Shown here: positions 26,338 through 34,687 of the stretch, piece after piece | How the letters are laid out: the number at the start of each line of letters is the position of its first letter | Numbering within the stretch: the first letter of the stretch is position 1 | Source of the DNA: Bacillota bacterium | Lineage (GTDB): Bacteria > Bacillota > UBA4882 > UBA8346 | Direction of reading: 5' to 3' | Length of the DNA stretch: 64,000 bases | Assembly: GCA_023435225.1 (NCBI GenBank) | Contig: JAEYRX010000045.1 | Coordinates: forward strand, 1-64,000 | The notes under the pieces: model-generated | What the model was told of the DNA's origin: nothing | What the model saw: only the letters and a program-made list of their open reading frames with translations | The model's database searches: none | Position numbers and translations under genes: made by a program

Positions 26338-26482
26338 AGCCGAACCCTCCATAATACTTACATTTACATGTGAAAAGAAGTTGATCAGATCTAATTATAC
26401 TACAAATTTGTACAACCACAATATAATTTAACTTTCAAGGAAAAACTTGTATTGACTGGGAAAACCTCCAGTTAAATAGTTG

Positions 26483-26512
26483 TTGACAAGAACGGTTGAA
26501 TTTTGGTATATT
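26483..26512 (+). promoter_or_regulatory. Promoter of tRNA-Ala
   Basis: TTGACA 26483-26488, 18-base spacer, TATATT 26507-26512, 24 bases before the mature 5' end. Confidence 0.75.
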
Positions 26513-26536
26513 ATTATATGTCACTGCGACATGCAC

Positions 26537-26612
<76 letters not shown>

Positions 26613-26650
26613 ATAGTTTAACCCGGTTTTTAAAACCGAAAATATAAGGG

Positions 26651-26670
26651 TTTCAACAGTTTTTCAACAG
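26651..26670 (+). promoter_or_regulatory. Candidate integrase arm-type sites, left end
   Basis: Two tandem TTTCAACAG units just inside attL. The matching motif lies at 42393-42413 just inside attR, which suggests arm sites for the integrase. Confidence 0.5.
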
Positions 26671-26684
26671 TTTTATAAAAAGTT

Positions 26685-26712
26685 AAACCGCTTCAATTAT
26701 GGAGCGGTTTTT
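26685..26712. terminator. Terminator between tRNA side and the first element gene
   Basis: AAACCGCT...GAGCGGTTTTTT hairpin. It can end tRNA transcription and, in the other sense, the leftward gene ending at 26731. Confidence 0.8.
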
Positions 26713-26730
26713 TCTTTGTTTTATTGGTTG

Positions 26731-27750
26731 TCAGTTCTTTTTAGGTCGGCCCGGACTTCCTAAAGGAATATCTTCTCCCCGTTGTCTCCTTCTTGTTCTA
26801 TCCACTCTTAACTTTACAGCACATTCTTTGTGATGGTCCCAATTTCTTTTTATATCCGTAACGTCTGAATATTGATGACAGATTTTACATTGTTTGAATT
26901 TCCTTTCACCTGTAACAGATTGATAAAATTGATACCACATCAAAGAAAGTAAGCTGGATGGTTGAAAGGTTTGTTTTAAAATACCTGTATCAGGATTCTG
27001 TTTTAAAAGTGTTTTTAATGGGTAGTTGTCAATCTGTGCATTAATTATTAATTTTAAGGCGGCATTCAAGAAAAATTCGGGTGACTTTTTTGCTGCTTCT
27101 TCGAGGATATATCCCTCAATACTTATTGCAAAAGGTTTATGTTCTTTATCTTTATAAACGTTTATACCTTGTATATTTTTGTTTAATCGTTCGGGTTTAC
27201 GAAACCCATTTTCTAAACATTTAAAGCAATATTCCTTATCTTCACAAAGAGTAATTTGTAAGCGTATTCCTTCCTGTTTCTCCCATACTTTAATTATAGG
27301 AAATTCATTGTAATTAACTTTCCCGGATTGTATAACATCCCAAAGCTTTACCGTTATTTTAAAAAACCATTGTTCCTGTGTAAAGGTTGTTTGGTCGATT
27401 GTGTTTATAACTTCTAAACCGTTACTGATCTTGTTATCAGATAAAACAATAGGTGACCCGTACTTATTTACAAATGAAATATATGATTCTGGTGTCCCTG
27501 ACAAGTCGGCAAAGTACCGGAATAAAACTGGTGTTTTTTTTGATGGTCTTTCATTGTCTTTTAGTTGGCGAGTCTCTATCCATTCAGCATTTTTATGAGG
27601 GATTAAAAACAACCTCTGTTTATCTTCTAATTTACTAGTGTTAGTTTCCGAGACATACCCCCATTGATAATTATCATAATGAGGCCAAACCCATTCTTTA
27701 TCAATCAAATCAAGCTTTTGAAGTGCATCGCTATTACTTTTTTTTGTCAT
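26731..27750 (-). CDS. Unknown protein with C-terminal zinc-finger-like region (element cargo)
   Basis: 339 residues, not recognised. The C-terminal 65 residues read FKQCKICHQYSDV, then WDHHKECAVKLR, then a basic DRTRRRQRGE tail and GSPGRPKKN. This resembles CGNR-like zinc fingers of bacterial regulatory proteins: C-x2-C followed by H-x3-C and an Arg-rich DNA-contact helix, with an AT-hook-like GRP end. The rest is mixed alpha/beta with no motif I can name. It stands alone, divergent from the main element genes, beside attL: a typical place for cargo such as defence or immunity genes, but that is inference. GGAGG precedes the ATG. Confidence 0.6.
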   Translation of the reverse strand: MTKKSNSDALQKLDLIDKEWVWPHYDNYQWGYVSETNTSKLEDKQRLFLIPHKNAEWIETRQLKDNERPSKKTPVLFRYFADLSGTPESYISFVNKYGSPIVLSDNKISNGLEVINTIDQTTFTQEQWFFKITVKLWDVIQSGKVNYNEFPIIKVWEKQEGIRLQITLCEDKEYCFKCLENGFRKPERLNKNIQGINVYKDKEHKPFAISIEGYILEEAAKKSPEFFLNAALKLIINAQIDNYPLKTLLKQNPDTGILKQTFQPSSLLSLMWYQFYQSVTGERKFKQCKICHQYSDVTDIKRNWDHHKECAVKLRVDRTRRRQRGEDIPLGSPGRPKKN

Positions 27751-28140
27751 TTTTTAACCTCCTAGACAATGTAACGATTTTTGTAACTATTATTATCCCA
27801 TTAAAATAGTTTCATTTTTCTTAATTCAATTATACAATAGAAGATGATAAAAGAAAATATCAAAAATGATATTTTCAAAGCTGTTTTATTGTACCTTAAA
27901 ACTTCATAAGTCAGCGCCGGGAACAGAACCGACGGGATTGGGATGGAAGCCGAGCAGAACAAAGATTTTGCGACGACGCGCGAGCCGGAAAGTATCTGGT
28001 AAATACTTGACTGAAATATCTAGCGATGACCACCTCAAGCCAAGATAATAAACCATTTTTTAATGACCAGCGCCGAGAATCTATTGTAGATTTTGAGCGG
28101 TGGCCATTAATTAAAAAAAATAACAAGGAGAGTGAAAATA
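27751..28140. other. Divergent regulatory region with a GC-rich noncoding stretch
   Basis: The right flank of the cargo gene is AT-rich and probably contains divergent promoters. From 27911 to 28030 base composition changes sharply to GC-rich (CAGCGCCGGGAACAG, GCGACGACGCGCGAGCCGG). A second CAGCGCCGAGA occurs at 28070. Short open frames here lack ribosome sites and look random; a structured RNA is possible. Confidence 0.45.
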
Positions 28141-28353
28141 ATGTTTAATAATGATTTGCCGAGAATGTTAGACCCGGAAACCATTAAACAAAAGTTTTTT
28201 AATGGCGACGATCAGCCTAATTTGAATCTCACTGCAATATATGGATTATTTAAAAGGCAGGATTTTCCCGGAATGAGGATCGGCAGAAAATTATTTGTCC
28301 CCAGTCATTTATTTTTAGAATGGTTGGACAAACAAGCAACTCATAAAGGGTAA
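28141..28353 (+). CDS. Small excisionase/AlpA-like DNA-binding protein
   Basis: 70 residues with a MerR-type winged-helix pattern of excisionases: LNLTAIYGLFKRQDFPGMRI then GRKLFVPSHLFLEWLDKQ. AAGGAG at 28125-28130 is ten bases before ATG 28141. First gene of the rightward set. Likely either the integrase directionality factor or a regulator of the replication genes. Confidence 0.7.
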   Translation: MFNNDLPRMLDPETIKQKFFNGDDQPNLNLTAIYGLFKRQDFPGMRIGRKLFVPSHLFLEWLDKQATHKG

Positions 28354-28363
28354 AAACAACAAA

Positions 28364-28391
28364 CCCGGAGAGCGGCGGCAACGCTTCCGGG
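28364..28391 (+). other. GC-rich hairpin before the primase gene
   Basis: CCCGGAGAGCG, loop GCGGCAA, CGCTTCCGGG. There is no T-tract, so it is more likely an RNA structure affecting translation or stability of the primase message than a terminator. Confidence 0.5.
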
Positions 28392-28420
28392 CGGCGGCAG
28401 AATCGAGGTGAAAATTTAAT

Positions 28421-29701
28421 GTGTCTACTACAATCATTATACCTGAAAAAACCAATAATTTCAAGAGTTTAGAATATATTGACAAATATTTAAAAGCCGG
28501 TTTTAATGTAATTCCTCTAAGGGAACGTGCTAAAATTCCAGCAGTTAAATGGCTAAAACTTCTTGAAAATCCCTTAACCAAAGAGGAACTATATAAGCGG
28601 TTTGAAATAAACCCTAATTTAAATATCGGATTAATAACCGGGCCTTATTCCGGTGGTTTAGTTGTAGTTGACATAGACAATTCCGCGCCGGAAGAATTGG
28701 CCTTTTTGATTGCCGAAAATCCGACAGTCACAGTAAAAACAAGTAGAGGCCGTCACTACTATTATTTGAGTAAGAATAAATTAGATAGCATTATTTTTGA
28801 TTGGGGAGAGTTTAGAAGTAATGGTTTGTATGTAGTCGCTCCCCCGTCAATTCATCCAGACGGTACCGAATACCAATTTATTGACGGTTACGAATTAGAC
28901 CAAATTTCTTTACTTCCTGAATCTGTTTTTGAATTTCTGAAAGTTCACTCAAAAGAATGCAATAATAACAAATCTAAAAAACTATCCCCTAGTAATTTAA
29001 TAAAACCTGAATTACTAGGTGAGAATCAAAAACTTAATTGTATCAGTGATTCTACCTCTAAATTACTAGGGGAGAAATTTAAAAGAACTTATCGTTCACC
29101 TGAAATAGCTTTTAGAGTTATGAGGCTGGTAGGGGTTGAAGTTTCCAAGTTCGGGGAATCGTTTAGATGTCCTATTCATGAAGAAAACAATCCAAGTTGT
29201 ACATTATGGCAACATGAAAAAAACGGAATAATTGTTATGAAGGAATTTCATAAAGGCGATAAATTAAACCATAAAGGAAAGCCTAATAGTTTTGCTTTAC
29301 CTGTTGTTTATGCTTCGTACATTGGCAAAAGGAAAGAGTTTATTGAGTTAACAAACAGTCAAATGGTGATATGGTGGTTTAGAGCACTTTATGAAATCGG
29401 AGAAATAAAGCTTCCTGCAATAAAGTGTAAATCATTACCTAATAAATGCCCGAAACCCGCAAAAACAGTTTATGAAGGATTTGTTTTACTTATTCGGATT
29501 CGTTCATATTACGATCAAAAATATTCAAAAGAAACTATTTTTGCTTGGGAATTTGGTTCTATTTGGTGTGGTTATGCTGATAAAAACAGTATTAAAGACG
29601 GTTTAAAATGGTTATTGCAAAACGGATATATCCAAAAAACAAAAGAAGCTGTTTTATGTGGCAAACGTGAAGCAGCTCTTTATATTTTAGGTGGTGAATA
29701 A
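28421..29701 (+). CDS. Bifunctional primase-polymerase (Prim-Pol) with zinc-finger region
   Basis: 426 residues. The N-terminal PrimPol domain has WLKLLENP, NIGLITGPYSGGLVVVDIDN (DxD metal site), KTSRGRHYYYL and the GLYVVAPPSIHPDGTEYQ strand, hallmarks of plasmid and satellite replicases. After a linker comes a CHC2-like zinc motif (FRCPIHEENNPSCTLW) and a C-terminal helical part. The SF3 or D5 helicase usual for such replicases is missing, both fused and separate, so a host or helper helicase is needed. GTG 28421 with GAGGTG upstream. Likely drives element replication. Confidence 0.85.
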   Translation: MSTTIIIPEKTNNFKSLEYIDKYLKAGFNVIPLRERAKIPAVKWLKLLENPLTKEELYKRFEINPNLNIGLITGPYSGGLVVVDIDNSAPEELAFLIAENPTVTVKTSRGRHYYYLSKNKLDSIIFDWGEFRSNGLYVVAPPSIHPDGTEYQFIDGYELDQISLLPESVFEFLKVHSKECNNNKSKKLSPSNLIKPELLGENQKLNCISDSTSKLLGEKFKRTYRSPEIAFRVMRLVGVEVSKFGESFRCPIHEENNPSCTLWQHEKNGIIVMKEFHKGDKLNHKGKPNSFALPVVYASYIGKRKEFIELTNSQMVIWWFRALYEIGEIKLPAIKCKSLPNKCPKPAKTVYEGFVLLIRIRSYYDQKYSKETIFAWEFGSIWCGYADKNSIKDGLKWLLQNGYIQKTKEAVLCGKREAALYILGGE

Positions 29702-29705
29702 AAAA

Positions 29706-30065
29706 ATGGAGTCGATTCACAAAGGAGTTTTACAAGTAATTAAATGTCATACAGCTGAAAACCCGGTAACAACTGAAACATTAATAAAAAAATTTAATGT
29801 TGATAAGCGGGATTTAACGGAAGTTATAGCACAGTTAAGAACCCGGTACCATGAGCCGGTTTTAAGTTCTACTCATGGTGGCTATTATTGGCCGAAAAGC
29901 CCTGATGATGCCAAAAAAAGCTTTTCACATTTGGTCCACAGAATCCAAGCTTTAAACAGAGCTATTAAAGGACTTCAAAAAGGTTTAGACCGTGAATTCG
30001 GCGGTCAATTAACCTTTAATGAACTAATAAATAATTTGGAAATGGAGGTAAAAAACGATGTCTAG
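29706..30065 (+). CDS. Winged-helix-like phage/element protein
   Basis: 119 residues. The first 70 look like a winged helix (HKGVLQVIKCHTAENPVTTE, VDKRDLTEVIAQLRTRYHEP, STHGGYYWPKS), similar to small proteins in phage replication modules. The end is helical. Overlaps the neighbours by a few bases (operon). ATG 29706 is preferred to GTG 29691. Confidence 0.6.
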   Translation: MESIHKGVLQVIKCHTAENPVTTETLIKKFNVDKRDLTEVIAQLRTRYHEPVLSSTHGGYYWPKSPDDAKKSFSHLVHRIQALNRAIKGLQKGLDREFGGQLTFNELINNLEMEVKNDV

Positions 30066-30303
30066 CAAGTATTGGTTAGATGAAAAACCCGAGGAGATCC
30101 AAACCAGCAGAAATATTTTAAGATGGTTTAAACGGGCCGGAAAGCTTCAAGTCGCAGGGTTATACAAAGACCCGGAAACCCAGGAATTAAAGCAGGGTAA
30201 AACATCCACTTTGGATTCAGAAGATTTAGCCCTTAACCCGCGAACCCTGGATCTGCTTCAAGAGTTTATTGACGATTGCCGCGAATTAGTTACAAGGGAG
30301 TAA
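30058..30303 (+). CDS. Hypothetical element protein
   Basis: 81 residues, not recognised; begins MSSKYWLDEKPEEIQTSRNI and is charged and probably helical at the end. Its start overlaps the previous gene by eight bases and GGAGG is at the right distance, so it is a real operon member. Confidence 0.6.
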   Translation: MSSKYWLDEKPEEIQTSRNILRWFKRAGKLQVAGLYKDPETQELKQGKTSTLDSEDLALNPRTLDLLQEFIDDCRELVTRE

Positions 30304-30309
30304 GAAAAA

Positions 30310-30552
30310 ATGGATGAGCGATTATCAATGTATGGAGTAAACCTTTTTCAGTTAAAAGTTTCCGAATTGCAGGACCGGTTAAATTTAAACTGGTGGAAAC
30401 TTGATAAATACCCGGAGTTAAAAGAAGAGATAACAGAGTATCAAAAACTATGCAACATAGAACAATTCCGGAAGCTTAACTCACAGGAATTTGATAGAAA
30501 GTTGGAGTTACTCTGTAAGTTCTTAATTTCTATCGGTGAAAACGCATTCTAA
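30310..30552 (+). CDS. Hypothetical element protein
   Basis: 80 residues, predicted all-helical (VSELQDRLNLNWWKLDKYPE), no known motif. Lies six bases after the previous gene. Confidence 0.55.
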   Translation: MDERLSMYGVNLFQLKVSELQDRLNLNWWKLDKYPELKEEITEYQKLCNIEQFRKLNSQEFDRKLELLCKFLISIGENAF

Positions 30553-30578
30553 AAATAATAAAATGGAGGATTTTTAAA

Positions 30579-31187
30579 ATGGAAAAATTACAAAAAGCAG
30601 TTGATGAGTTGTTAAAAGAGGTTTCAGAGACAGAGGGAGCGATTGCAGCAAAGATCGCGGATCTTGACACGAAAGAAAGCAAATTAAGTCAAAAAATAAA
30701 TTCTTTACGACAAGATGTCGTTAATTCTGAATTATCCAATAACATTGAAAAAGCGGAGAAACTTAAAAAGGACATTGCACAGATTAAAATAGATATGGCC
30801 GAAATCCAGGAACAAAAGGCCGCCTATAAACAATTTTCTGCAAAAAACAGAAAAGATACTTACTCCAAAAAAATTACTAAAATTTATGAGTTATCACAAG
30901 AAGCCAAAGAGGAACGGAGCAAGCAATTAGAAAAAAACCGTGCCTTATTAGATGAAAAAACCCAAAAATTAAACGAATTAGAAGCGGAAGTTAATAAAAT
31001 TAAGCGCGAAAATGAAAGATTGAGGGATGATACAATTTTAGCTCAAATTATCAGGCCGATTATCGGATTTGTCGACAACCGAATAAATGATCCGGAAAAA
31101 AGATTTGATATCGTCCTTACTTGTAAAATGTGGCTTGATTTGGGCGAAGAAAAATTCAAAGAAAGAATGGATTCTTATTATGAATAA
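30579..31187 (+). CDS. Coiled-coil element protein
   Basis: 202 residues, nearly all heptad helix from residue 1 to about 155 (for example ELSQEAKEERSKQLEKNRAL), then a small C-terminal segment ending GEEKFKERMDSYYE. GGAGG precedes the ATG. No enzyme motif. It might be structural or a scaffold for replication; I cannot assign it. Confidence 0.6.
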   Translation: MEKLQKAVDELLKEVSETEGAIAAKIADLDTKESKLSQKINSLRQDVVNSELSNNIEKAEKLKKDIAQIKIDMAEIQEQKAAYKQFSAKNRKDTYSKKITKIYELSQEAKEERSKQLEKNRALLDEKTQKLNELEAEVNKIKRENERLRDDTILAQIIRPIIGFVDNRINDPEKRFDIVLTCKMWLDLGEEKFKERMDSYYE

Positions 31188-31201
31188 TTGAGGTTTTAAT
31201 C

Positions 31202-31369
31202 ATGAATAACTTTACAGAAACAAAAGTGTATTATCATACTTGCCCGGAATGTGGAAAAGGTTTACCGCCGGCACTCCCTAACTCTGAATTAGGTTGTTAT
31301 TCTTGCAATAGTTGGAGTACTTTCAAGGATGGTAAATTAATTTCAACAAAGAGTTTTTCAGCACGATAA
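31202..31369 (+). CDS. Small zinc-ribbon protein
   Basis: 55 residues with CPECGKGLP and CYSCNSW knuckles about 20 residues apart. It follows the coiled-coil gene by 14 bases (TTGAGG upstream). Three such zinc-ribbon micro-proteins occur in the element. Confidence 0.6.
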   Translation: MNNFTETKVYYHTCPECGKGLPPALPNSELGCYSCNSWSTFKDGKLISTKSFSAR

Positions 31370-31413
31370 AGAGACAATAAAACTTAATAACGAAACACCG
31401 AGGGGGTGAGCTA

Positions 31414-31986
31414 ATGCCTAGAAAATGCTCTATTTGTGAACATCCGAAAGTAACAGAAATCAATAAATGTATCGTTAATAACGAATCGTTTCGTAACATT
31501 GCGGGACGATTTTCTATTTCTACAGCTTCAATAAGTAGGCACAAAGAACACCTCCCCGGCACGTTAGTTAAAGCCCAGGAAGAGAAGCAAATTATCAAAA
31601 ATGTCACTGTATTGGAAGAGATTAAAAGATGTTTTGAACGGGTTAATAAGCTATTTAATGCCTGTGATAAATGGTTATGTGACCCGGTAACCGGAGAGTA
31701 TAACCTGGACCCCAGGGCCAGTGATATTGAGGTAATTTACACCGAGCCCGGATCGGACTTCCGGAAGAAAGAAAAACTAAGTAAACTTTTGGCCGAAGTT
31801 CGCGGAGCCGGTTACTTGATTGAAAGTTGGGAATCTAAAGTAGCTGATCCGCGAACTCTTATTTTACAGACTTCTAGACAGTTGGGAACACAGATTGAGT
31901 TATTATCAAAAATCCTTGATATGTCGGGACTTGAATCACGGCTAAAGGAAATTGAAGAAAAGCTAGAACGAAGGGTGGGACAATAA
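31414..31986 (+). CDS. Zinc/HTH protein resembling phage terminase small subunits
   Basis: 190 residues. It opens with a zinc knuckle and HTH (PRKCSICEHPKVTEINKCIV, then FRNIAGRFSISTASISRHKEHLP), a combination common in phage and plasmid proteins beside terminase genes. The rest is helical, with a heptad-rich C-terminus (SRLKEIEEKLERR). As a DNA-binding oligomer it could recognise the element's packaging site. No large terminase is present. GGGGGTG precedes the ATG. Confidence 0.6.
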   Translation: MPRKCSICEHPKVTEINKCIVNNESFRNIAGRFSISTASISRHKEHLPGTLVKAQEEKQIIKNVTVLEEIKRCFERVNKLFNACDKWLCDPVTGEYNLDPRASDIEVIYTEPGSDFRKKEKLSKLLAEVRGAGYLIESWESKVADPRTLILQTSRQLGTQIELLSKILDMSGLESRLKEIEEKLERRVGQ

Positions 31987-31989
31987 AAA

Positions 31990-32310
31990 ATGAATTCACT
32001 TGTAAAACGAATTGAACGGTTAGAAGAAAAACTAAACAAACTTCCGGAGCCGGTCGCTGATATATTAACCACGGAAGAACGGGCCAGAATGGCCGAATTA
32101 CACCGGATTTGGAATGAGGAAAGAGATTTAACTATTCCGGAGATTCGAGAAGAAAGCCGAATGATGTTTAAATTACAACGCGCCGGTTGTTTTTCCAAAT
32201 GTCCTGATAATTTAGCCGAACGAATGAGAGAAGCCGGGAAACGAGTAGATGAACGGAACAGGCGTATACACCCGGAAAGATACGCCGGAAAAGAGGCAGT
32301 CAATGTCTGA
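31990..32310 (+). CDS. Hypothetical element protein
   Basis: 106 residues, helical, beginning with a coiled-coil segment (LVKRIERLEEKLNKLPEPVA). Similar in opening to the next gene (SLTKRIEKIEKALEELEAK), so the two may share a partner. Three bases after the previous stop. Confidence 0.6.
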   Translation: MNSLVKRIERLEEKLNKLPEPVADILTTEERARMAELHRIWNEERDLTIPEIREESRMMFKLQRAGCFSKCPDNLAERMREAGKRVDERNRRIHPERYAGKEAVNV

Positions 32311-32506
32311 TAGTTTAACTAAAAGAATTGAGAAGATAGAAAAAGCCCTTGAAGAGCTGGAAGCTAAACACCCAAATGATTATCAAATAACGATATACGG
32401 TTGGCAAGATGCTAATTTTGAGAAGTATAACTACCCGCCGACACCGGAAGAAATAGCCTATTGTCAGAAAACCGGATACAAAGAAATAATACGATTCGCT
32501 GAATAA
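32303..32506 (+). CDS. Hypothetical element protein
   Basis: 67 residues, an initial coiled coil then an aromatic segment (IYGWQDANFEKYNYPPTPEE). Overlaps the previous gene by eight bases; GAGGCA precedes ATG 32303. Confidence 0.55.
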   Translation: MSDSLTKRIEKIEKALEELEAKHPNDYQITIYGWQDANFEKYNYPPTPEEIAYCQKTGYKEIIRFAE

Positions 32507-32525
32507 TAAAAAGGAGCTGAATAAC

Positions 32526-32741
32526 ATGTCAGAATTTTTAGAAGGCACTGTAACAAAGTTTAACGTTGAACGGGGATTTGGTTTTATTAAACCAAATAAC
32601 GGCGGTAAAGATGTTTTTTGTCACCATAGCAACATTTTAATGAATGGTTTCCGGTACCTCGAAGTTAACGACAAAGTAAGGTATCAATTAGATAAAGAAT
32701 CAAACGGACGGACCAAGGCAATTAATGTTCAAATAATATAG
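32526..32741 (+). CDS. Cold-shock domain protein (CspA family)
   Basis: 71 residues, a single OB-fold cold-shock domain. RNP1 is GFGFIKP and RNP2 is KDVFCHHS, giving single-stranded RNA/DNA binding. Slightly divergent from chromosomal Csps (GTVTKFNVERGFGFI start, with NGFRYLEVNDKVRYQL). AAGGAG precedes the ATG. Element-borne, just ahead of the scaffold gene, so it may act as an RNA chaperone for late messages. Confidence 0.9.
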   Translation: MSEFLEGTVTKFNVERGFGFIKPNNGGKDVFCHHSNILMNGFRYLEVNDKVRYQLDKESNGRTKAINVQII

Positions 32742-32755
32742 CGGGGGAAAATAAA

Positions 32756-33418
32756 ATGGATGAATTAAATATCAGTTATCCAAGCAGCTCTAACTTGAAT
32801 AATAATTCTAATTTAGAAAGCAATCAAAGTAAATCCGCAGCAGAGATACTTTACCCGGATCATCCCAATTATGCTAATACAACGGAAAATGAAACCGACT
32901 ATGAAGAAACTACCGGCGTACCAGAGCAATATAACTTCACTCTTCCGGAAGGAACAACCTTAGATGAAGGAATCCACGGAGAATTCCAGACAATAGCCCG
33001 GGAACTTAATTTGAGTAATAAACAAGCTCAAAAATTAATGGATCTTGAAATGAAATACATCTCTCAACGTGACACCCAACGGAACGGCGAAAACGAAAAA
33101 GCCTATTATAACAAGCTTAATGACATGAAGGCTGAAACTGAAAAGAAGTACTCTAAAGAGGAAAGAGCCTTCGCTGTTAAAGCTATTGACCAGATAGCCG
33201 GACCGGAAAAGGCTAAAGAGTTTAGAAAGTTTCTAAACAACGATCCGGTAGGTCAATTAGTTGGAATGAGCCCTGTTATAATGGACTTTTTTATTATGGC
33301 CGGCAAAAAGTTATCTAATTCCGGAGCAAATCCAACCGGGGCCAAAAGTTTAGAAGAGCTTTATTCTAAATCTTTACACCGGAATTATCAATTCCCTAAT
33401 AGCCCAAATTTAAAATAA
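32756..33418 (+). CDS. Podophage-type capsid scaffolding protein
   Basis: 220 residues. After an Asn/Ser-rich start come YNFTLPEGTTLDEGIHGEF, TIARELNLSNKQAQKLMDLE, a charged coiled-coil middle and ending VGQLVGMSPVIMDFFIMAGKKL. This order (LPEG, then ELGLS..AQKLxDL, then a 'xxFFxxxGKxL' end) is that of scaffolding/capsid-assembly proteins found between portal and major capsid genes in T7-like podophages. Here neither neighbour is a capsid gene. A lone scaffold is what capsid-redirecting satellites use. Function is inferred from the pattern, not from a search. Confidence 0.65.
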   Translation: MDELNISYPSSSNLNNNSNLESNQSKSAAEILYPDHPNYANTTENETDYEETTGVPEQYNFTLPEGTTLDEGIHGEFQTIARELNLSNKQAQKLMDLEMKYISQRDTQRNGENEKAYYNKLNDMKAETEKKYSKEERAFAVKAIDQIAGPEKAKEFRKFLNNDPVGQLVGMSPVIMDFFIMAGKKLSNSGANPTGAKSLEELYSKSLHRNYQFPNSPNLK

Positions 33419-33436
33419 ATAAGGAGGATTAAAGCA

Positions 33437-33613
33437 ATGAAATTCAAAAAAACAAGAGTTAAAACCTACGCAGTAAAGGCGATTTGTGATTGTGGAACCG
33501 AATTGAAATATAAATCTAGGGGAGATAGTCTATATTTTCATATCTGCCCTAAATGCGGGAAATCATTTGACCTTGACAATGTTTATCCTACAATTAAAGA
33601 CGAAATAAAATAA
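33437..33613 (+). CDS. Small zinc-ribbon protein
   Basis: 58 residues with CDCG and CPKCGKS knuckles, basic N-terminus (KFKKTRVKTYAVKAICDCG). AAGGAGG is well placed before ATG 33437. Unknown role. Confidence 0.65.
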   Translation: MKFKKTRVKTYAVKAICDCGTELKYKSRGDSLYFHICPKCGKSFDLDNVYPTIKDEIK

Positions 33614-33664
33614 AACTACGGGGGCCGGTTATCCGGTCCCTTAAATTTTGGAGGTGTTTTTAAA

Positions 33665-34687
33665 ATGACTGTACCAGTAAGCAGTAATAAATCAGGTCCT
33701 TTTGTTGGTAATAATAATACAACTCAATTTCCTTTTAGTTTTACTATTGATTCTATAACCGATATAAAGCCATACATAACAGATTCTAACGGCAATGATG
33801 TTTTATTGTCTTCTAGCAAATACCGGGTTATTAGAAACAATTACAACGATCCTACTTCTGGCGGCTATGTTGAATACCCTTATCCCGCCGGAACTAAATT
33901 ACAGTCAACAGAGAAATTGACTATACTTCGGGAAGTAGATTTCACACAAACCGACGATTTAAAAGAGCAAGGCCGGTTCAGTAATAACATATATGAAAAA
34001 ATGGTTGATAAAACAGTCATGATGATCCAACAGTTAGCGGAAAAAGTTGGCCGGGCTGTTACTGCTGGAGTAACTTATGCAGGTAGTGTTTTTACTTTCC
34101 CATCACCAGTAGCCGGAAAGGTGATTGGTTGGGATGCTTCAGGAAGTAATTTAATCAACCTAGATAATACCACGTTAGGGATAGAGGCGCAGATGATAGC
34201 GGCAACGGAGGCGGCAGAAGATGCAACGGAGGCAGTTAATAATTTAATTACTACTGCCTTTGAAAGCGATGAAACAACAGTTAAAGAGGCGACACATGCG
34301 GGGAGTGCGGATTTAGCAAAAGGGGATACTAGATTCCAAATTAGTGGAACTGTTGGTGGAGCAGATACAACTTTAAATAATAATACTTTCTATAATATGT
34401 TTATGTGTTCTCGTCTTTTAGACCCGGGAAAAAGTTTAATATTAAAAAGAGTTTCCTATAACTTCTCATTAAATATTCATTTACAAATGAACGGTCAAAA
34501 CACTTGGACATCTACTGGAAGCGGTGATGGGGAAGAAACCCCCGACTTTATTATACATACTAATTCAACTGGTTCTCCAGTTCTAAAAACTTTTAATGTT
34601 GGAGCTTGGAACGTAAGCGGCGCTTCAGTTAGTTTATATGGTGAAGTTGGTTTTTGGGCAGATTTAGCTATTGAAGATGCAATTTAA
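33665..34687 (+). CDS. Tail-fibre/tailspike protein with T7 gp17-type adaptor domain
   Basis: 340 residues. The first 130 match the T7 tail-fibre N-terminal domain that fixes fibres to podophage tails: GPFVGNNNTTQFPFSF, VLLSSSKYRVIRNN, GGYVEYPYPAGTKL, LTILREVDFTQTDDL and FSNNIYEKMVDKTVMMIQQL. A helical Ala-rich linker (about 178-200) leads to a beta-rich C-terminal domain, presumably receptor binding. GGAGG precedes the ATG. An element that encodes its own fibre could alter the host range of helper particles. Confidence 0.75.
   Translation: MTVPVSSNKSGPFVGNNNTTQFPFSFTIDSITDIKPYITDSNGNDVLLSSSKYRVIRNNYNDPTSGGYVEYPYPAGTKLQSTEKLTILREVDFTQTDDLKEQGRFSNNIYEKMVDKTVMMIQQLAEKVGRAVTAGVTYAGSVFTFPSPVAGKVIGWDASGSNLINLDNTTLGIEAQMIAATEAAEDATEAVNNLITTAFESDETTVKEATHAGSADLAKGDTRFQISGTVGGADTTLNNNTFYNMFMCSRLLDPGKSLILKRVSYNFSLNIHLQMNGQNTWTSTGSGDGEETPDFIIHTNSTGSPVLKTFNVGAWNVSGASVSLYGEVGFWADLAIEDAI

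Noticed and set aside
27866..28126. Short open frames on both strands of the GC-rich stretch
   Set aside because: No ribosome-binding sites, composition like random translation, and mutual overlap.
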